64,000 bases of DNA from Chlamydoabsidia padenii (GCA_025330725.1 JAIWND010000009.1:496001-560000); one strand, 5' to 3'. Shown: positions 9,593 to 20,818, counted from the stretch's first letter. Notes: generated by a model from the sequence alone, not told the origin. Made by a program: numbers and translations.

Positions 9593-12523
9593 ATGAAGTT
9601 TTCTCACTCATTAATCCTCAATGCGGTGCCTGACTGGATTGAGTATTATATAGAGTAAGTTAACATGAGAATATAGTCGTTAACAGCCTTTTCAGCTAAC
9701 TCTTTTTTTCTCTCTTTGTAAAAAATGACAGCTATGATCACCTCAAAAAGATTGTATACAAGATTGAAAGAATCCGTGTACAATCACAATCGGAAACTCG
9801 AGACACGTCTACAGCAAGTCAAAGTTTTATGGAAAATGGACAAGGAACAGCAACAAGAAAAGAACAACGAATTGAAAATGACAATGAGATGTTCTTAGAA
9901 GAGTTGGATAAGCAACTTGATAAGATCACCGACTTTTTCCATAAGAAATCAAGCGAAATCTTACAAGATGCCAGCACATTAAGAGAACAGTTTGAGGAAT
10001 TCGGGATCCCAATTTCAAACCCAGCCGGGATCACAGGTCCCCACGACTTAAAAAGATTGGATTCCATTTTATGTGGAGACGCCTCTCTTTCGCTTGCCAC
10101 TGACGAATTCATTGAAGGTGCGACTGAATACGAAGAAGAAGTCAAACAGCCTTTACGGAAAAGCCACACTCACCATTCACAACCATCTCAGCAATTCGAC
10201 CAGACTAAAGATGATAAAATCAAGAAACGGCGGTCCAACTCTCTCAGTATCCTCTCTCATCGACACCGTCCTTCTCCTACCACAGAAGCCTCTCCTCTTC
10301 GTAGACGCTCAACCACAGTCAAGGATCATATAGAACATCAATTCTGGAGCCGGTCTTATGCACCTCGCCGTGGTCAGCCTGACTCACCTTCTACTACGGC
10401 ACCCAATGATATTGCCACTTTTAATCAATACTATAACTTTCGTGCTCGTTGTGCTGCCACATTTATCGCTCTCTCCGAACTGAAATCATATGTGGACATT
10501 AATAAAACTGGCTTCGACAAGATACTCAAGAAATGGGACAAGGTGACCAACTCGGATTTGCGCAAGACCTATTATGAAAAGATGGTGACCACCTCAGATC
10601 CTTTCCTGCCTGAACAAAACATTGAACTGGAACGGGCTATTGTACTGGTGCGGGATATGTATGCGGCAGTATTTACCAAAGGGGATCAACACGCTGCTAC
10701 CGGTGAACTTAAGCTTCATATGCGTGATCATATCCAATTCGAACGAACAACGGTGTGGAAGGATCTTGTCAGTAAAGAACGACTTACTTTTGATGCTCAT
10801 GCTGCCGAAGTCAAGGAGGGGTATCGTCTGCCTGTCTTTGGCCTTTTTTTAACCAAAAGTGCTATTCGTCGATTTTGCTTCTTGGTCATTGCTGTTATTC
10901 CTTTTGCGGTATTCATGTCCATTGATGTGTTTAATGATGTGCCGGCCACGAAATGTCTGGGGTTGTTATTATTCGCTGCTATCATGTGGGCCCTGGAAGT
11001 AAGTAGGCAAAAATGATAACGGAGATGGATGGTGATATTAACTCTTCTTTTTTCTTCGATCTGATAGGTTTTACCGATTTATGCTACTGCCTACTTGGTG
11101 GTCCTGTTGATTCCTCCTATGGATATTGTCAAGCAAAACGACTCGTTGGTGGATGCAAAGACTGCCTCGAAAATGGTCTTTCAAAGTATGTTTAATGGGA
11201 CTATCATGGTACTTTTGGGTGGGTTTACTATTGCCGCTGCTCTTAGTAAACATGGTATTGCTCGTGCATTTGCTTCTGTGGTGCTCAGTCGTGCTGGAAC
11301 AAAACCTTCGGTGGTGATACTCGTCAACATGTACCTGGCTGCCTTTTTAAGTATGTGGATCAGTAATGTGGCAACACCTGTTTTATGTACGACTTTGGTC
11401 GAGGTAAGGAGAAAAAAAAAAAAAAAAGGATGGGGGAGTGGAAATCAGATCATTAACTAATGCCTTCTTGTTTTAGCCTATTCTTCGTACCCTACCACCT
11501 AATTCCACAGTGGGACCTTGTCTGATTTTGGGTATTGCCTTGGCAAGTTGTATTGGCGGATTGACTTCACCCATCTCATCACCACAAAATATCATCACCA
11601 TCAATATTATGCAACCAAATCCAGGATGGGGAAAATGGTTTGCAGCTGCCCTTCCTATTGCCGTCATCACCATCGTCACCACTTGGGCATGTCTCTTGCT
11701 CTACTTCCGTCCTCATCGTATCACGCCCCGACTGAACACGATCAAATCTCAAGAAATAGCCTACCCAAATCTGACTCAGGTATTTGTCACTGTGATTTGC
11801 CTGGTGACCATTGCCTTGTGGTGTAGTGAATCTGCCTTGCAAAGTTTCTGGGGTGATAATGGTGTGATTGCCGCTATTCCTTTTGTCCTCTTTTTTGGTA
11901 CAGGGATTTTGTCCAAGACGGATCTAAACAACTTTTTATGGCCGGTGGTGATTTTGGCTCAAGGTGGTATGGCTCTTGGATTTGTAAGTATCTACAGAAA
12001 AAAACAGCAACTTGATAATGTGGTATGAACATCTCTTTTTCATAGGCTGTCCAAAGTTCTGGTTTATTGGATATCATTGGTCATCGTATTGCTAATGGTG
12101 TGGACCATCTGGGTGCATTGGCGATTGTGTTTATCTTTGGTATCATCGTTTTGGTCTTTGCTACCTTTGTCAGTCATACTGTCGCTGCCTTGATCATCTT
12201 ACCCATCGTTCAACAAGTTGGGGATAAACTCTCACCACCTCACCCGAACCTGCTGGTCATGGTAAGTACTATTATATGTGATGGATAAACTGGATACTTA
12301 CACATTGATTCAATAGGTGACAGGTCTTGTCAGTTCGGTCGCCATGGGCTTGCCAATCTCTGGATTCCCGAACATGAATGCTTTTATGCTCGAGGATCCT
12401 ACTGGAAAACCATACCTGACAGTAAAGGACTTTGTATTGTGTGGTGTACCAGCTTCCATCATTGCGGGCATCATCACCATTTTGCTTGGTTATGGAATCA
12501 TCAGCGGAGTCATCAGTAACTAG
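9593..12523 (+). CDS. SPX-domain low-affinity phosphate transporter (Pho87/Pho90/Pho91 type)
   Basis: Inorganic phosphate transporter with a regulatory SPX domain that senses inositol pyrophosphates. Exons 9593-9654, 9732-10998, 11068-11403, 11477-11983, 12046-12261 and 12317-12523 give 864 aa, close to the yeast family length. The SPX domain begins MKFSHSLILNAVPDWIEYYI with 'DYDHLKKIVYKIE' and spans about the first 250 residues, ending near 'LNKTGFDKILKKWDK'-like sequence (here INKTGFDKILKKWDK). After a linker, about 10-12 hydrophobic segments form a DASS/SLC13-like permease, with 'SNVATPVLCTTLVEPIL' and 'GLPISGFPNMNAF' resembling the paired re-entrant SNT-type motifs. The exact paralogue (plasma membrane Pho87/90 or vacuolar Pho91) cannot be decided by eye. 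Confidence 0.93.
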
Positions 12524-12799
12524 TAGCATTAGGTACATATACCCTTCCCTCTCCCCTCCACTCTAGTTTATATATTATATTACGCCCTTTTACATCATTA
12601 GAATAGTAGCCATCCTCCTTTTATAAACTATCATGTCAATAAAGTATTTTGGTTGTATCAATCAACTGTCTTCTTCTACAGTTCATATGATTGGCCACAA
12701 TATACACAAATAATCAATGGGATAAATTGTTTTTATTAAAAAAAAAAGAAGTATACAATAGTAGCTATAGTGATTCCATCATGCACTGGGTTTTATCCA

Positions 12800-13651
12800 T
12801 TAAAGAGACAAGTTCATGAATTTGCGCTTTTGGAAACACATCCACCATTTGCTTGGGAGACCATCCAGATAAACCGCTTCCACCAACCGAAGGACCAATT
12901 CTTGACGAAGTTGTTGTATGTATTGACGCATTTGATCTATATAAATAAAGAGAATGAATCATCCATCCCTCGCCAGCCAGTCCTTTTTATTTTATTTTAT
13001 TTCCTATTACCTAATTGTACACGATCACTGGGTGTTTGATACATAGCATTGAGAGGGAAAGAAGGATCACCGGGAATCGAAAAGTTGGAGACGGCCAGGG
13101 TGCTGAGGTTTTTTAAAGCACTACCTTGTGGGGTGGATTTGTTGAGGTTTTGTAAGCATTCGGAGATGAAGAGAATCAAGTAGATCAACACTCGGTCAGC
13201 ATTGCCCTTGATTTCAAAGTTACGGAATAAACAATTGGCACGGAATAAAGTGATGGCTTCGTCAATGATATCGTCAGTGGATGGATCGGCTACAAAGTAT
13301 AACAAGGGAGGAGGTGAGTATACATGATGATGACAAGCTTTCTTCTTCTTTTACCCATTGGTGCGTTTCCTCTAAATTTGGTTTTGATGGGTAAGGCATA
13401 CATGTTGCCAAAGGATTGGTAGTCGCCATCATTGAATTGAGAGTGGTAGGCCTATGGAGGTTCAACATCAAAGAGATGAAGTAAAAAAAAAAAAGTAAAC
13501 AAAAAAAAAAAGTAAAAAGTTAGCCAAACAAACGAGTTTCCAAACGTTGAATGTGTTTATATAGGGTTTAGTAAAAAAAAAAAAAAAAGTACAAATAGAA
13601 GTGTGTTGGACTACAATATGCTTTTTTTTTTCAAGTATACTTTACCGGCAT
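12800..13651 (-). CDS. ARC18: Arp2/3 complex subunit 3 (ARPC3/p21)
   Basis: Subunit of the actin-branching Arp2/3 complex at the cell cortex and endocytic patches. Minus-strand exons 13646-13651, 13355-13451, 13011-13289 and 12800-12936 give 172 aa, the normal size. The protein reads [20 protein letters not shown], then '[14 protein letters not shown]', '[19 protein letters not shown]', '[20 protein letters not shown]' and ends '[18 protein letters not shown]'. The first exon is only six bases (ATGCCG) and is followed by donor GTAAAG; it is required because exon 2 starts in frame at Ala3 of the universally conserved MPAYHS start. Stop is TAA at 12802-12800. Confidence 0.95.
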
Positions 13652-15343
13652 GGTTGAAAAAGGACAAGGTTGAATAATGAGAAAGCGAAAGAAAAGAAAG
13701 CCAAGAGTTGAAAGTGAGACGCCCACAATTACACCATATATTCCATCGCCGCTTTAATCCAACCCTTCAAATGAGCCAACCAAGTATAGCCCATCAATGC
13801 TCTACAGACAACCTTCCTATATGGTATCAACTCACTCCATCTACATCTATTCATCCATACTAGAAGTTAATCCTAAGAAAAGAATGGTTTATACAAGTAT
13901 CACCACTTGTTGTAGAATGCCCATGAAGAGGGAAAAAATGACGTAGTTTCAAATCCCATCCACTCTATTTAGAATCGCCTTTCGGACCCCGACTCTAATG
14001 CCTTGTGGGTGAGAGATACTTGTAATCCCACCCGCAACCAAACTTCCAATCTATTGATTGATTTACACTTCATACCCTATTAACTATCAATGTCTATACA
14101 AACAAAAACTGCTATATATGTATATATACCACTACCAATAAATAAATAAAAGTAAAGAGGGCATAGTTTCAAGTGCTGTCATAATCATTTTTTACTTATT
14201 GAAGATGGAGAGCAATCAAGGGGGAAAAAACAAAAATCGAGACCAATTTTTTCATCTGCCGGGGTTTAAAAAGTATTGTTTTTGCATGAATCATCGTAAC
14301 TCCGATTTTGACACCACAAAGTCATTTTATGAGCAAGATAGTATCAAACGAGTCTCAGTGGTACTAATAAAGTGTATTTTTTGACGATGATTAGGAGTGA
14401 TAAAATGAGAGGCATTGTAGAAAGACGTCTATATGGATATGAAAAAAAACAAGTTCAAATCCCGTCTATGTAGATGCCCTAGTTCCCAATTACTCGGGAA
14501 ACCAGATCATGGTATTAGTTCCAGGCATAAATGGATTCTGAAAGGACATTTTCCAAACTACATCGGTTTCACTACTGTCTATCGATTAGTAAACCTTACT
14601 TGTGCGCATATATGTGTGTACAATAGAATTGGGCTATAATAATAAGACGACAGGATGATGATTATCACTGCACGGTGAGGAATGTAAACAAAAAAGTCAA
14701 GGAGCAGGCGGATGCTGAATTTAAAAACCAACAACACTATCGAATCATAATCCGGATGTATTTCACATACTGTTCAACACTCTCCCCATCAAGTGTTTGA
14801 TATTCTATTTAATGATGAACCATGATGTTATGGGAAGTTAAAAGATGCAGACTACATATTCTACTTTGATGATGAAATCATTGGCTATGAGAGGTGCATA
14901 TTGTTATGTACAGAACGGCATGATCTATTTTGGTAAGCGACGATCAATCTGTTCCAGACAACCATTTTGTTATAAAAGTCATTGACTTTTGGAGTATCTT
15001 TCATGACGGGATTTGAATTTCCTCGATTTTGCTTGGATGGCAATCCCCAATTAGGAAATGAGTTTTATTGGGATTGACAACAACGTGGCATTCTAGATTC
15101 CTCCAAAGAACAAAGTAAAATGCAAAAGAGAAAGTATTGACCAGTAAAAAAAGTTTGGTTAGTATCGGAATTCCCATGGAATTTCAGGAGAAGAATCGGT
15201 CAAGAGCTGTTTCTAATTATACTCTTTTTGATCCTCTTTATAAGAAGAACGAGTAAGATGTTGCTTTCCTTTCCTTTTTTTGTTTTTTTTTTGTTTTTTT
15301 TTTCCTCCAACTTTTTCTTTCTCACACATACATACAAATAAAC
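13652..15343. other. Long intergenic region, no gene recognised
   Basis: About 1.7 kb, AT-rich, short A/T runs. Carries CGGGGTTTAAA at 14260-14270, the inverse TTCAAATCCCG at 14454-14464 (which also looks like a tRNA B box, but no tRNA folds around it) and CGGGATTTGAA at 15007-15017. No frame with family resemblance. The 100 nt before 15344 are pyrimidine-rich and contain a TATAAG-like box near 15239. Confidence 0.55.
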
Positions 15344-15874
15344 ATGATTGTACTTCCTCCTTTATCATCCATGATACCCACTCCGTCCACTGATAAGTTA
15401 CCTTCTTTCAAATCAATGTGTCAAGATTGGATGAAGGATGAGCAACCCAACAACCATCCTCTTCGACACCATTTCCGCGCCAGATCCGTCCCTACCACTT
15501 TACCCAGCCGTCCTCCATCCTCAGCCGCACAAAAACAAGAAGAACGATCATCGATGGACATTTTATTAAAAGCCATCTCTTTAGATCAAAAGATGAGTGT
15601 GGTGTATAAAAAGGAACGTGTCAAGAGTTATGTGCGTGAACAGCACAAGATTCGATCGCCGCTTCCACAGTTTAAATCCCGTGAACTTCTCCGACGTCGA
15701 TCTCGATCAGCACCTGGTGCGCCCATGGCTCATTATTATCAACACCAGGCTACACTGAATACTGCTAGATGGTATCTTCCTAATCATGATGGTGAATCTG
15801 ATCGTGATTCTCATGATATTGCTCAAGCTCTCGTTAAACAACATTTAAGGGCCGTCTCTGCTTTTGGGAAGTGA
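15344..15874 (+). CDS. Unrecognised 176-aa basic protein
   Basis: Single-exon open frame starting MIVLPPLSSMIPTPSTD after a pyrimidine-rich leader. I do not recognise the family. It is rich in Arg, Ser, Pro and His, with no membrane segment or signal peptide. A central stretch ('SMDILLKAISLDQKMSV', then 'VYKKERVKSYVREQHKIR') looks helical and basic. This is followed by an Arg/Ser patch 'SRELLRRRSRSAPGAPMAHY', which resembles a nuclear-localisation or 14-3-3/kinase-target segment, and the end 'DIAQALVKQHLRAVSAFGK'. The leader, a TATA-like box and the uninterrupted frame support a real gene; function unknown. Confidence 0.65.
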   Translation: MIVLPPLSSMIPTPSTDKLPSFKSMCQDWMKDEQPNNHPLRHHFRARSVPTTLPSRPPSSAAQKQEERSSMDILLKAISLDQKMSVVYKKERVKSYVREQHKIRSPLPQFKSRELLRRRSRSAPGAPMAHYYQHQATLNTARWYLPNHDGESDRDSHDIAQALVKQHLRAVSAFGK

Positions 15875-16429
15875 TTTCTCTCTTTGTAATTGTTTGAATC
15901 CCCGCCGCTCCTTTTCTTTTTCTCTGCTCTTGTTGTTTTATACTACCTCCATTCATTTGTATTACAAACCTTTGTTTTTCTATTCCATTCGTTGTCAAAA
16001 TCTGTATGTATATCTGCCCTCCCCCTTTTTTTCTTTGCCTCTTTCTTTTTCCGTCTACTTGCATCATACGATGATGATGATAATGATGATGTACTATGTT
16101 TTTACTTTATGACCTCCTTCTTATACTATATAACCTTTTTTTCAATTAAAGTCGTTGTGCCTTATATATTACCTAATTCGAGTTTTTTCTAGATGTATTT
16201 AGCATAATCAGAATACCCATCCATGCATTGTACATACTTATCATCATCCACTCAAACAATGCTATTTTTCATCAATGCATTGGTAGCGGGGTTTGATTGG
16301 CTCGTATTTCTCAGGAGAAATTCGGGATTTGAATTGACCATTTTATTTTATTTTATAATGGAGAGTGAGGAGCCGGCCCCCCTTCTCTTTCTTCTTTTTC
16401 TCTCACCTTCCATTATACCACCTCTTCTC
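15875..16429. other. Intergenic with promoter of HTH-Myb gene
   Basis: 3' flank of the orphan gene, then promoter DNA. The CGGGATTTGAA element is at 16323-16333. An in-frame upstream ATG at 16361 would add a hydrophobic, Pro/Leu-rich stretch that is simply the translated pyrimidine-rich leader, so it is not used. Confidence 0.6.
16323..16333 (+). promoter_or_regulatory. CGGGATTTGAA element upstream of HTH-Myb gene
   Basis: Exact CGGGATTTGAA in sense orientation, 107 nt upstream of the chosen ATG at 16430. Same spacing as in several other genes of the window. Confidence 0.5.
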
Positions 16430-17417
16430 ATGGCATCTAAATTCACTTCCAACAAATCATTCAAAAACTTGAAACACAGCAAATACAACAGCAAAGACTC
16501 TGCGGATGCCAAGCGGTGGCTCATTATTGGCGCTCACCAAGCTGGTGCATCTGAAAAACGGGTCGCTCGTATTGCCGGTCTATCAAGAACAGCAGTTCGT
16601 CACATCATTCTCAACTATCAACGAACTGGAAACCCATGCTTACCCAAACAAGAACCCAAAAAAGGTAACGAGATGAAGAAGACCTCCCCCCCAAAAAGAT
16701 AAACCTACTAGACTAACACAAGGCATCAATTCATCTTTTATAGTGAAGGAACGACTTTTGGTTGAATATGACGAAGACGGCAACTTGATTGTTAGTGACG
16801 ATGAAGAAGACAATGACGATGATGAAGGTGACGATGACACTAGCACCACGTCCTCAACCAAAAAGGTACACACATATACACACACACACACACACAAAAG
16901 AAAAGATACTAGGGAAAACGCAGGACAGAATCAATCACTTATCTTTATTTTGTAGTTATCCGACCAGACTCGACGAAGCAGCAAACTTAATTCCAAAGTA
17001 ACCGCCAAAGATTTGATTGAATTCATGATGGAACAAGTCAAACGAATGGAACGAGAAGAAACACCTATACCAAAATCCTATTCCTTACACTATGATTGTC
17101 ATTCAGATACCAACCACTCGAGTGATTCCTTCATACTTTTATCACCACCCTCTTCTTCCGGCAAATCATTATCAACACAATATCCATCCTCATGTGGCAA
17201 ATACGATCAGACTATTCGAGGTTATGAACAATGGACACAGAATGATGATTTGGTATTACTACAACATGTCTTGAGTCGCTTACAACTGGGTAATTGGCGT
17301 GAACTGGAAATCAAGTTTCAAGGTCGACATACTGCTCGTCTTTGTAATGCTCGATGGAATTATCTTCGGACTCATTTATTGAAAGGTATCGATCAAGCCG
17401 ATCCTTCTCTTTGGTAG
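16430..17417 (+). CDS. Putative DNA-binding protein: transposase-like HTH plus Myb/SANT domain
   Basis: Exons 16430-16664, 16744-16865 and 16956-17417; 272 aa starting MASKFTSNKSFKNLKH. Residues about 25-65 ('AKRWLIIGAHQAGASEKRVA' then 'RIAGLSRTAVRHIILNYQRT') look like a homeodomain-like helix-turn-helix of the kind found in Tc1/IS630 transposases and some fungal regulators. A very acidic Asp/Glu stretch follows (SDDEEDNDDDEGDDD). Near the C-terminus is a Myb/SANT-like unit: 'YEQWTQNDDLVLLQHV', 'LGNWRELEIKFQGRHTARLC' and 'NARWNYLRTHL', with Trp spacing typical of Myb repeats. No transposase catalytic domain is present. Likely a nuclear regulator; target unknown. Domain calls are by pattern only. 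Confidence 0.8.
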
Positions 17418-17765
17418 TCTTTCCCCCTCCCCACACCCCTATTGATACCTTTCCACTTACCTTTTAGCTACTTGAATAACTAGGATATGTAATCTTCTTC
17501 CCCCCCATCATATATCATATAAATAAAAAATCTTCTTTATTTTGTATAATCTAATTTGATTGTGTTTGCATCAGGTGTCTATTCACATGATATGTCTTCT
17601 CTGTGCGTTCCTTCTAACTCTTAAAAAAGATCGAGTGGTCTATGATTATGTACATATACTCTATTTGACAGATAACCCCACACATTTAGACTTTTCTTTA
17701 TTGATAAAATTATGGATCCTTTATTAACTGATAAAATGTTGACTACAATATTATTCTGTTCTAGT
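17418..17765. other. Convergent intergenic region
   Basis: Short AT-rich space between two converging 3' ends, with AATAAA-like poly(A) signals on both strands. Nothing else seen. Confidence 0.6.
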
Positions 17766-18482
17766 CTAATCCTTCTTGGTCAATTGTTGTTCAGCTTGAA
17801 TATGTTTTCTTTTAAGCATGGTGTTCATATAAGTACCAAATACTGATAGTAATAATAATAATAAAAAAAAAAAGACAGATCAGCCAACATTATACCAATA
17901 TTGTTATGTACTTACAAAAGGCAATAAAGCTAAAGAAGGGCACCCAAGTTTGCTGTGGTAGAAAGTTTTGGGCAGTGATCATGGATAATGGTGAGATGAC
18001 CCAAGACATTTTTTGCATACGAAGCCAACCCCCTTGAATAGATGCCTTGATTTGCTTGATGGAGCGACCACCTGCCAAAAAAGTCATGGTACCAATATAC
18101 ACTGTTTCCCAACAAAAAAAAAAAAAAAATTAATTCATTTAATACACGCCCCTAATAATCTATACCTACCCGAATTCATTATGGGAGAGATGATCAAGTT
18201 GGCAAATAAGAGTTGCCCAAGCTTGACTTTAGGCCCCGTCTTGCCAGCAAAAACCTTGTTCATGATTTCATACAAGTAGTGGCTGAGAGGACCAGATAGG
18301 CAGAGACCATAAAAAAACATATGGATGATACGCCTATCAATGTTCTTTTGTCCCGAGAGCTTTTGAGCAAAGAGTTCTTGTGTACCTGACAGGACACCAC
18401 TGGTACAGGCTTTGGTTTGGAGTGGATTGGCAGCTAGTTGAGAGAGATACCATGTAAGGAAGGATTGGGAATCGCCAGACAT
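17766..18482 (-). CDS. Mpv17/PMP22-family membrane protein
   Basis: Small integral membrane protein of mitochondria or peroxisomes. Exons 18170-18482, 17916-18101 and 17766-17842 give 191 aa. The start MSGDSQSFLTWYLSQLAANP matches the amphipathic 'W..Y...L...P..T' opening of the family, followed by 'KACTSGVLSGTQELFAQKL'. Four hydrophobic segments follow. The C-terminal hallmark is 'WLRMQKMSWVISPLSMI', then 'AQNFLPQQTWVPFFSFIAF' (family: W..WP..Q..NF..VP). The basic tail 'MLKRKHIQAEQQLTKKD' may aid targeting. Yeast Sym1 and mammalian Mpv17 are mitochondrial, PMP22 peroxisomal; which one this corresponds to is not decidable here. Confidence 0.9.
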
Positions 18483-18602
18483 TTGTGTGTGTTTAAGTGT
18501 AAGAAGAAGAGGAAGGAGAAATAGAATGGGTTAATGGATCAAATAAAAAAATTTAAGACGTTTATAAAAAAGGGGAGGTATATTTGGATTGGAATCGGGG
18601 TT

Positions 18603-19807
18603 TTATTTTTTTCTGTACAGTCTAATAAAGTAACGCATGTTCGCTACAGGAAGGGGATACTTTAATTGATCACTACACCTATAATAAACAATATTGAAAA
18701 GAATTAATATTAAAATGTCATTTGAGAGTCATGTTGTTCTCTTTATTCACTCTTACCTGTACCACTGAGAATCTTCAGATATTACCCGTTCAAAGTCAGG
18801 AATGGCGTCTAGTAAGGTGTATACCATGTATGTCTTGTTGCCAACTTGTAAATGAGAGAAGGAGCCAGCTGATTCCACCACCTAAAAAACAAAACAATAC
18901 AAAACCAAAAACCAAAAAAAAAAAAAGGTATCCTATTAGTCCAATTCCCCTTTCCCCCTTTCTTCTCTTTTGATCCTTGTACTTACCAATAGATAGGCAC
19001 CTTTTTTCATGGAAGCGACTAAAGTTTGAATAAGAGCCATTGCTTGAGCCTTTTTCACAAACAGTTCATTCATGACAAACATAAATGTGATCAAATCAGC
19101 CGATGCAATGGATTGAGCTGTAGTCGAGGTAGGATCCAGCACATCACCTTGTTCATACGTACATGTCAATTGTTCATCCGAGATTCCCCAAGTCCGTGCG
19201 GTATGTTGTTCGAATTGTTTCAATACATGTTGCCATTCACCAATATCTTGCATATCAAGTTGAATCCGTTGTCGTTCCCCAGGGACTCGTGTCATGGCCG
19301 CCGCAATACTGACTAGTTCCGATCCACTACCAGATCCCACCGCATAAATCTTGGTGCGTTTCGTCAATAATTTCAAAAGAGGTGGCAAACAAAAGATTCG
19401 AAAGTAACAGAGGGCTCGTCCAGGTACATATGCTGCGCTGTATACATTAAGATTGTCGGGATCGGTGAAGATGCCTTCATAGTCACGATCGACAAAACTA
19501 TGCTTGATCATTTGGAGAGTGCTGCCAAAGTTTTTTCTGGCAAATGTGTCAAAACAGGATCGTCGAATGGCGGATAAAATGTCTATGTATTATAATATAT
19601 AATGTAAGAAAGAGGGAGAGAAAGGTTGAGTAATGTGAGCTTTACAGAGTGGTTAGGGGGAAGATATACTTTACTTTGTTCAGCATCCTTGCCTAGGATT
19701 TTCCATCGTTCTAGTAAGGCCGCCTTGTCATAACTTGGTTTCACCAGTTTCTTCTTTTCCTTTTCCAATGATAGATCTTGTAGTTGTTCAGAGAGATCTT
19801 TGCCCAT
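18603..19807 (-). CDS. BMT6: Bmt6-like 25S rRNA methyltransferase (PF11312 type)
   Basis: SAM-dependent methyltransferase; yeast Bmt6 makes an N3-methyluridine in 25S rRNA. Exons 19675-19807, 18987-19582, 18757-18881 and 18603-18678 give 309 aa. The N-terminus has 'KPSYDKAALLERWKIL', then 'CFDTFARKNFGSTLQMIKHS' and 'FVDRDYEGIFTDPDNLNVY'. The SAM-binding motif is IYAVGSGSGSELVSIAA; a later 'ADLITFMFVMNELF' fits motif IV. The last two exons read 'LLDAIPDFERVISEDSQWYR' and 'KYPLPVANMRYFIRLYRKK', the conserved family end. Its 3' UTR side overlaps the promoter of the Mpv17-like gene. A CGGGATTTAAA element lies about 110 nt upstream of its ATG. The family is clear; the exact uridine target is inferred from yeast. 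Confidence 0.85.
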
Positions 19808-19913
19808 GTTGTAATGTATAATTGTAAATGTAGAGATCAGGAAGAAGAAACAAAAGGTTTGATCCCGACAGCAAAAAAAAAAAAAAAAAAAAAAAAATAG
19901 ACTTTATGACCTT

Positions 19914-19924
19914 ATTTAAATCCC
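19914..19924 (-). promoter_or_regulatory. CGGGATTTAAA element upstream of BMT6-like gene
   Basis: Minus strand reads GCGGGATTTAAATAAGG, 107-117 nt upstream of the ATG at 19807, in gene orientation. A related CGGGATCAAACC lies nearer the gene at about 19857-19866. Confidence 0.5.
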
Positions 19925-20200
19925 GCACAGTCGTGTTGAGTGTTGGTCCAATATAAAAGATGTATGTAGTAGAATAGAGTAAAAAAGAAGACACTTTTTT
20001 ATTATTGAGATAGAGTACTATGGTAATATACTATAACTACATTCTTGTTCCGATAGATATGATAAGTGAGGTATACCTTTAGTTGTATCAAAATGATTTG
20101 ACCTATCAAATAAAATAAAATAAAATAAAAAAGTCAGCCCCTTTTACTTTATCTTGTTTGGTCATACCTTTTTCATATGTTACGTTATTCAGTAAGTTGG

Positions 20201-20713
20201 TTACTTGGTGGAGTCTTCGCCTTCCTTAACTTTCTTGGGTCGACCTCGTCCACGTTTGGGTGCTGGTTCGTCTTCAATCGTTTCTATTTTAAAGGAAAAA
20301 TAAGAAGAATAAGCAATAGTTGATAAAAGGGGTGAGGGGTTTACCTTGAATTGGGTCTTCTTTGGTTGTAGCGGATTTTGGTTTAGGTGGCCTTCCTCGG
20401 CCGCGTTTAGGTGGTGCAGGGTCAGCTTCAGAGAGGATCTTCTTGGTTTCACCATTTGCTATTATCACCAAAACAAAGGCATAATAAAAGAATGAGATCA
20501 AATGGTAAAGTTAATAATAGCTTACCTTGAGCTGAATCATCTTCGGTGGGTTTCTGTTTAGGTGGCCTTCCTCGACCTCGTTTTACTGCTGGCTTGTCGT
20601 CAACGGAGTCCTATTTATTAAACAAAAAGGTTAGACTATATATCATACAAGGTTAATCTATTGAATCTAAAACTTACTTTGCTTTGTTTGCCGTTTTTTT
20701 TATCGTCAGTCAT
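20201..20713 (-). CDS. Three-AT-hook (HMGA-like) protein
   Basis: Small nuclear protein that binds the minor groove of AT-rich DNA. Exons 20678-20713, 20526-20610, 20345-20458 and 20201-20283 give 105 aa starting MTDDKKNGKQSK. Exons 2, 3 and 4 each carry exactly one AT-hook: VKRGRGRPPKQK, PPKRGRGRPPKPK and PKRGRGRPKKVK. Exon 3 is a phase 1-1 unit and exon 4 begins in phase 1, so the gene looks like one hook-encoding exon multiplied. The rest is acidic or Ser/Thr/Lys-rich linker. HMGA proteins and small fungal AT-hook proteins have this layout. A CGGGATTTTAAAA element lies about 110 nt upstream of the ATG. Confidence 0.92.
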
Positions 20714-20818
20714 GAGGAAGGAATCAATGGAAGAAGAAAAAAAAAAAAAAAAAAAGAAGGTTGGCTTTTCCTTTTTTTTTTTTTTTTTTATGAGAAAAAG
20801 ATGATGTGGGAGCGCGCG

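Noticed and set aside
14454..14464. B-box-like TTCAAATCCCG as part of a tRNA gene
   Set aside because: No cloverleaf, A box or T-run terminator around it; treated as a copy of the recurrent element.
16361..16429. Upstream in-frame ATG of the HTH-Myb gene, adding a hydrophobic leader
   Set aside because: The added residues are the translated pyrimidine-rich 5' leader; the start would fall only about 38 nt from the CGGG element, unlike other genes.
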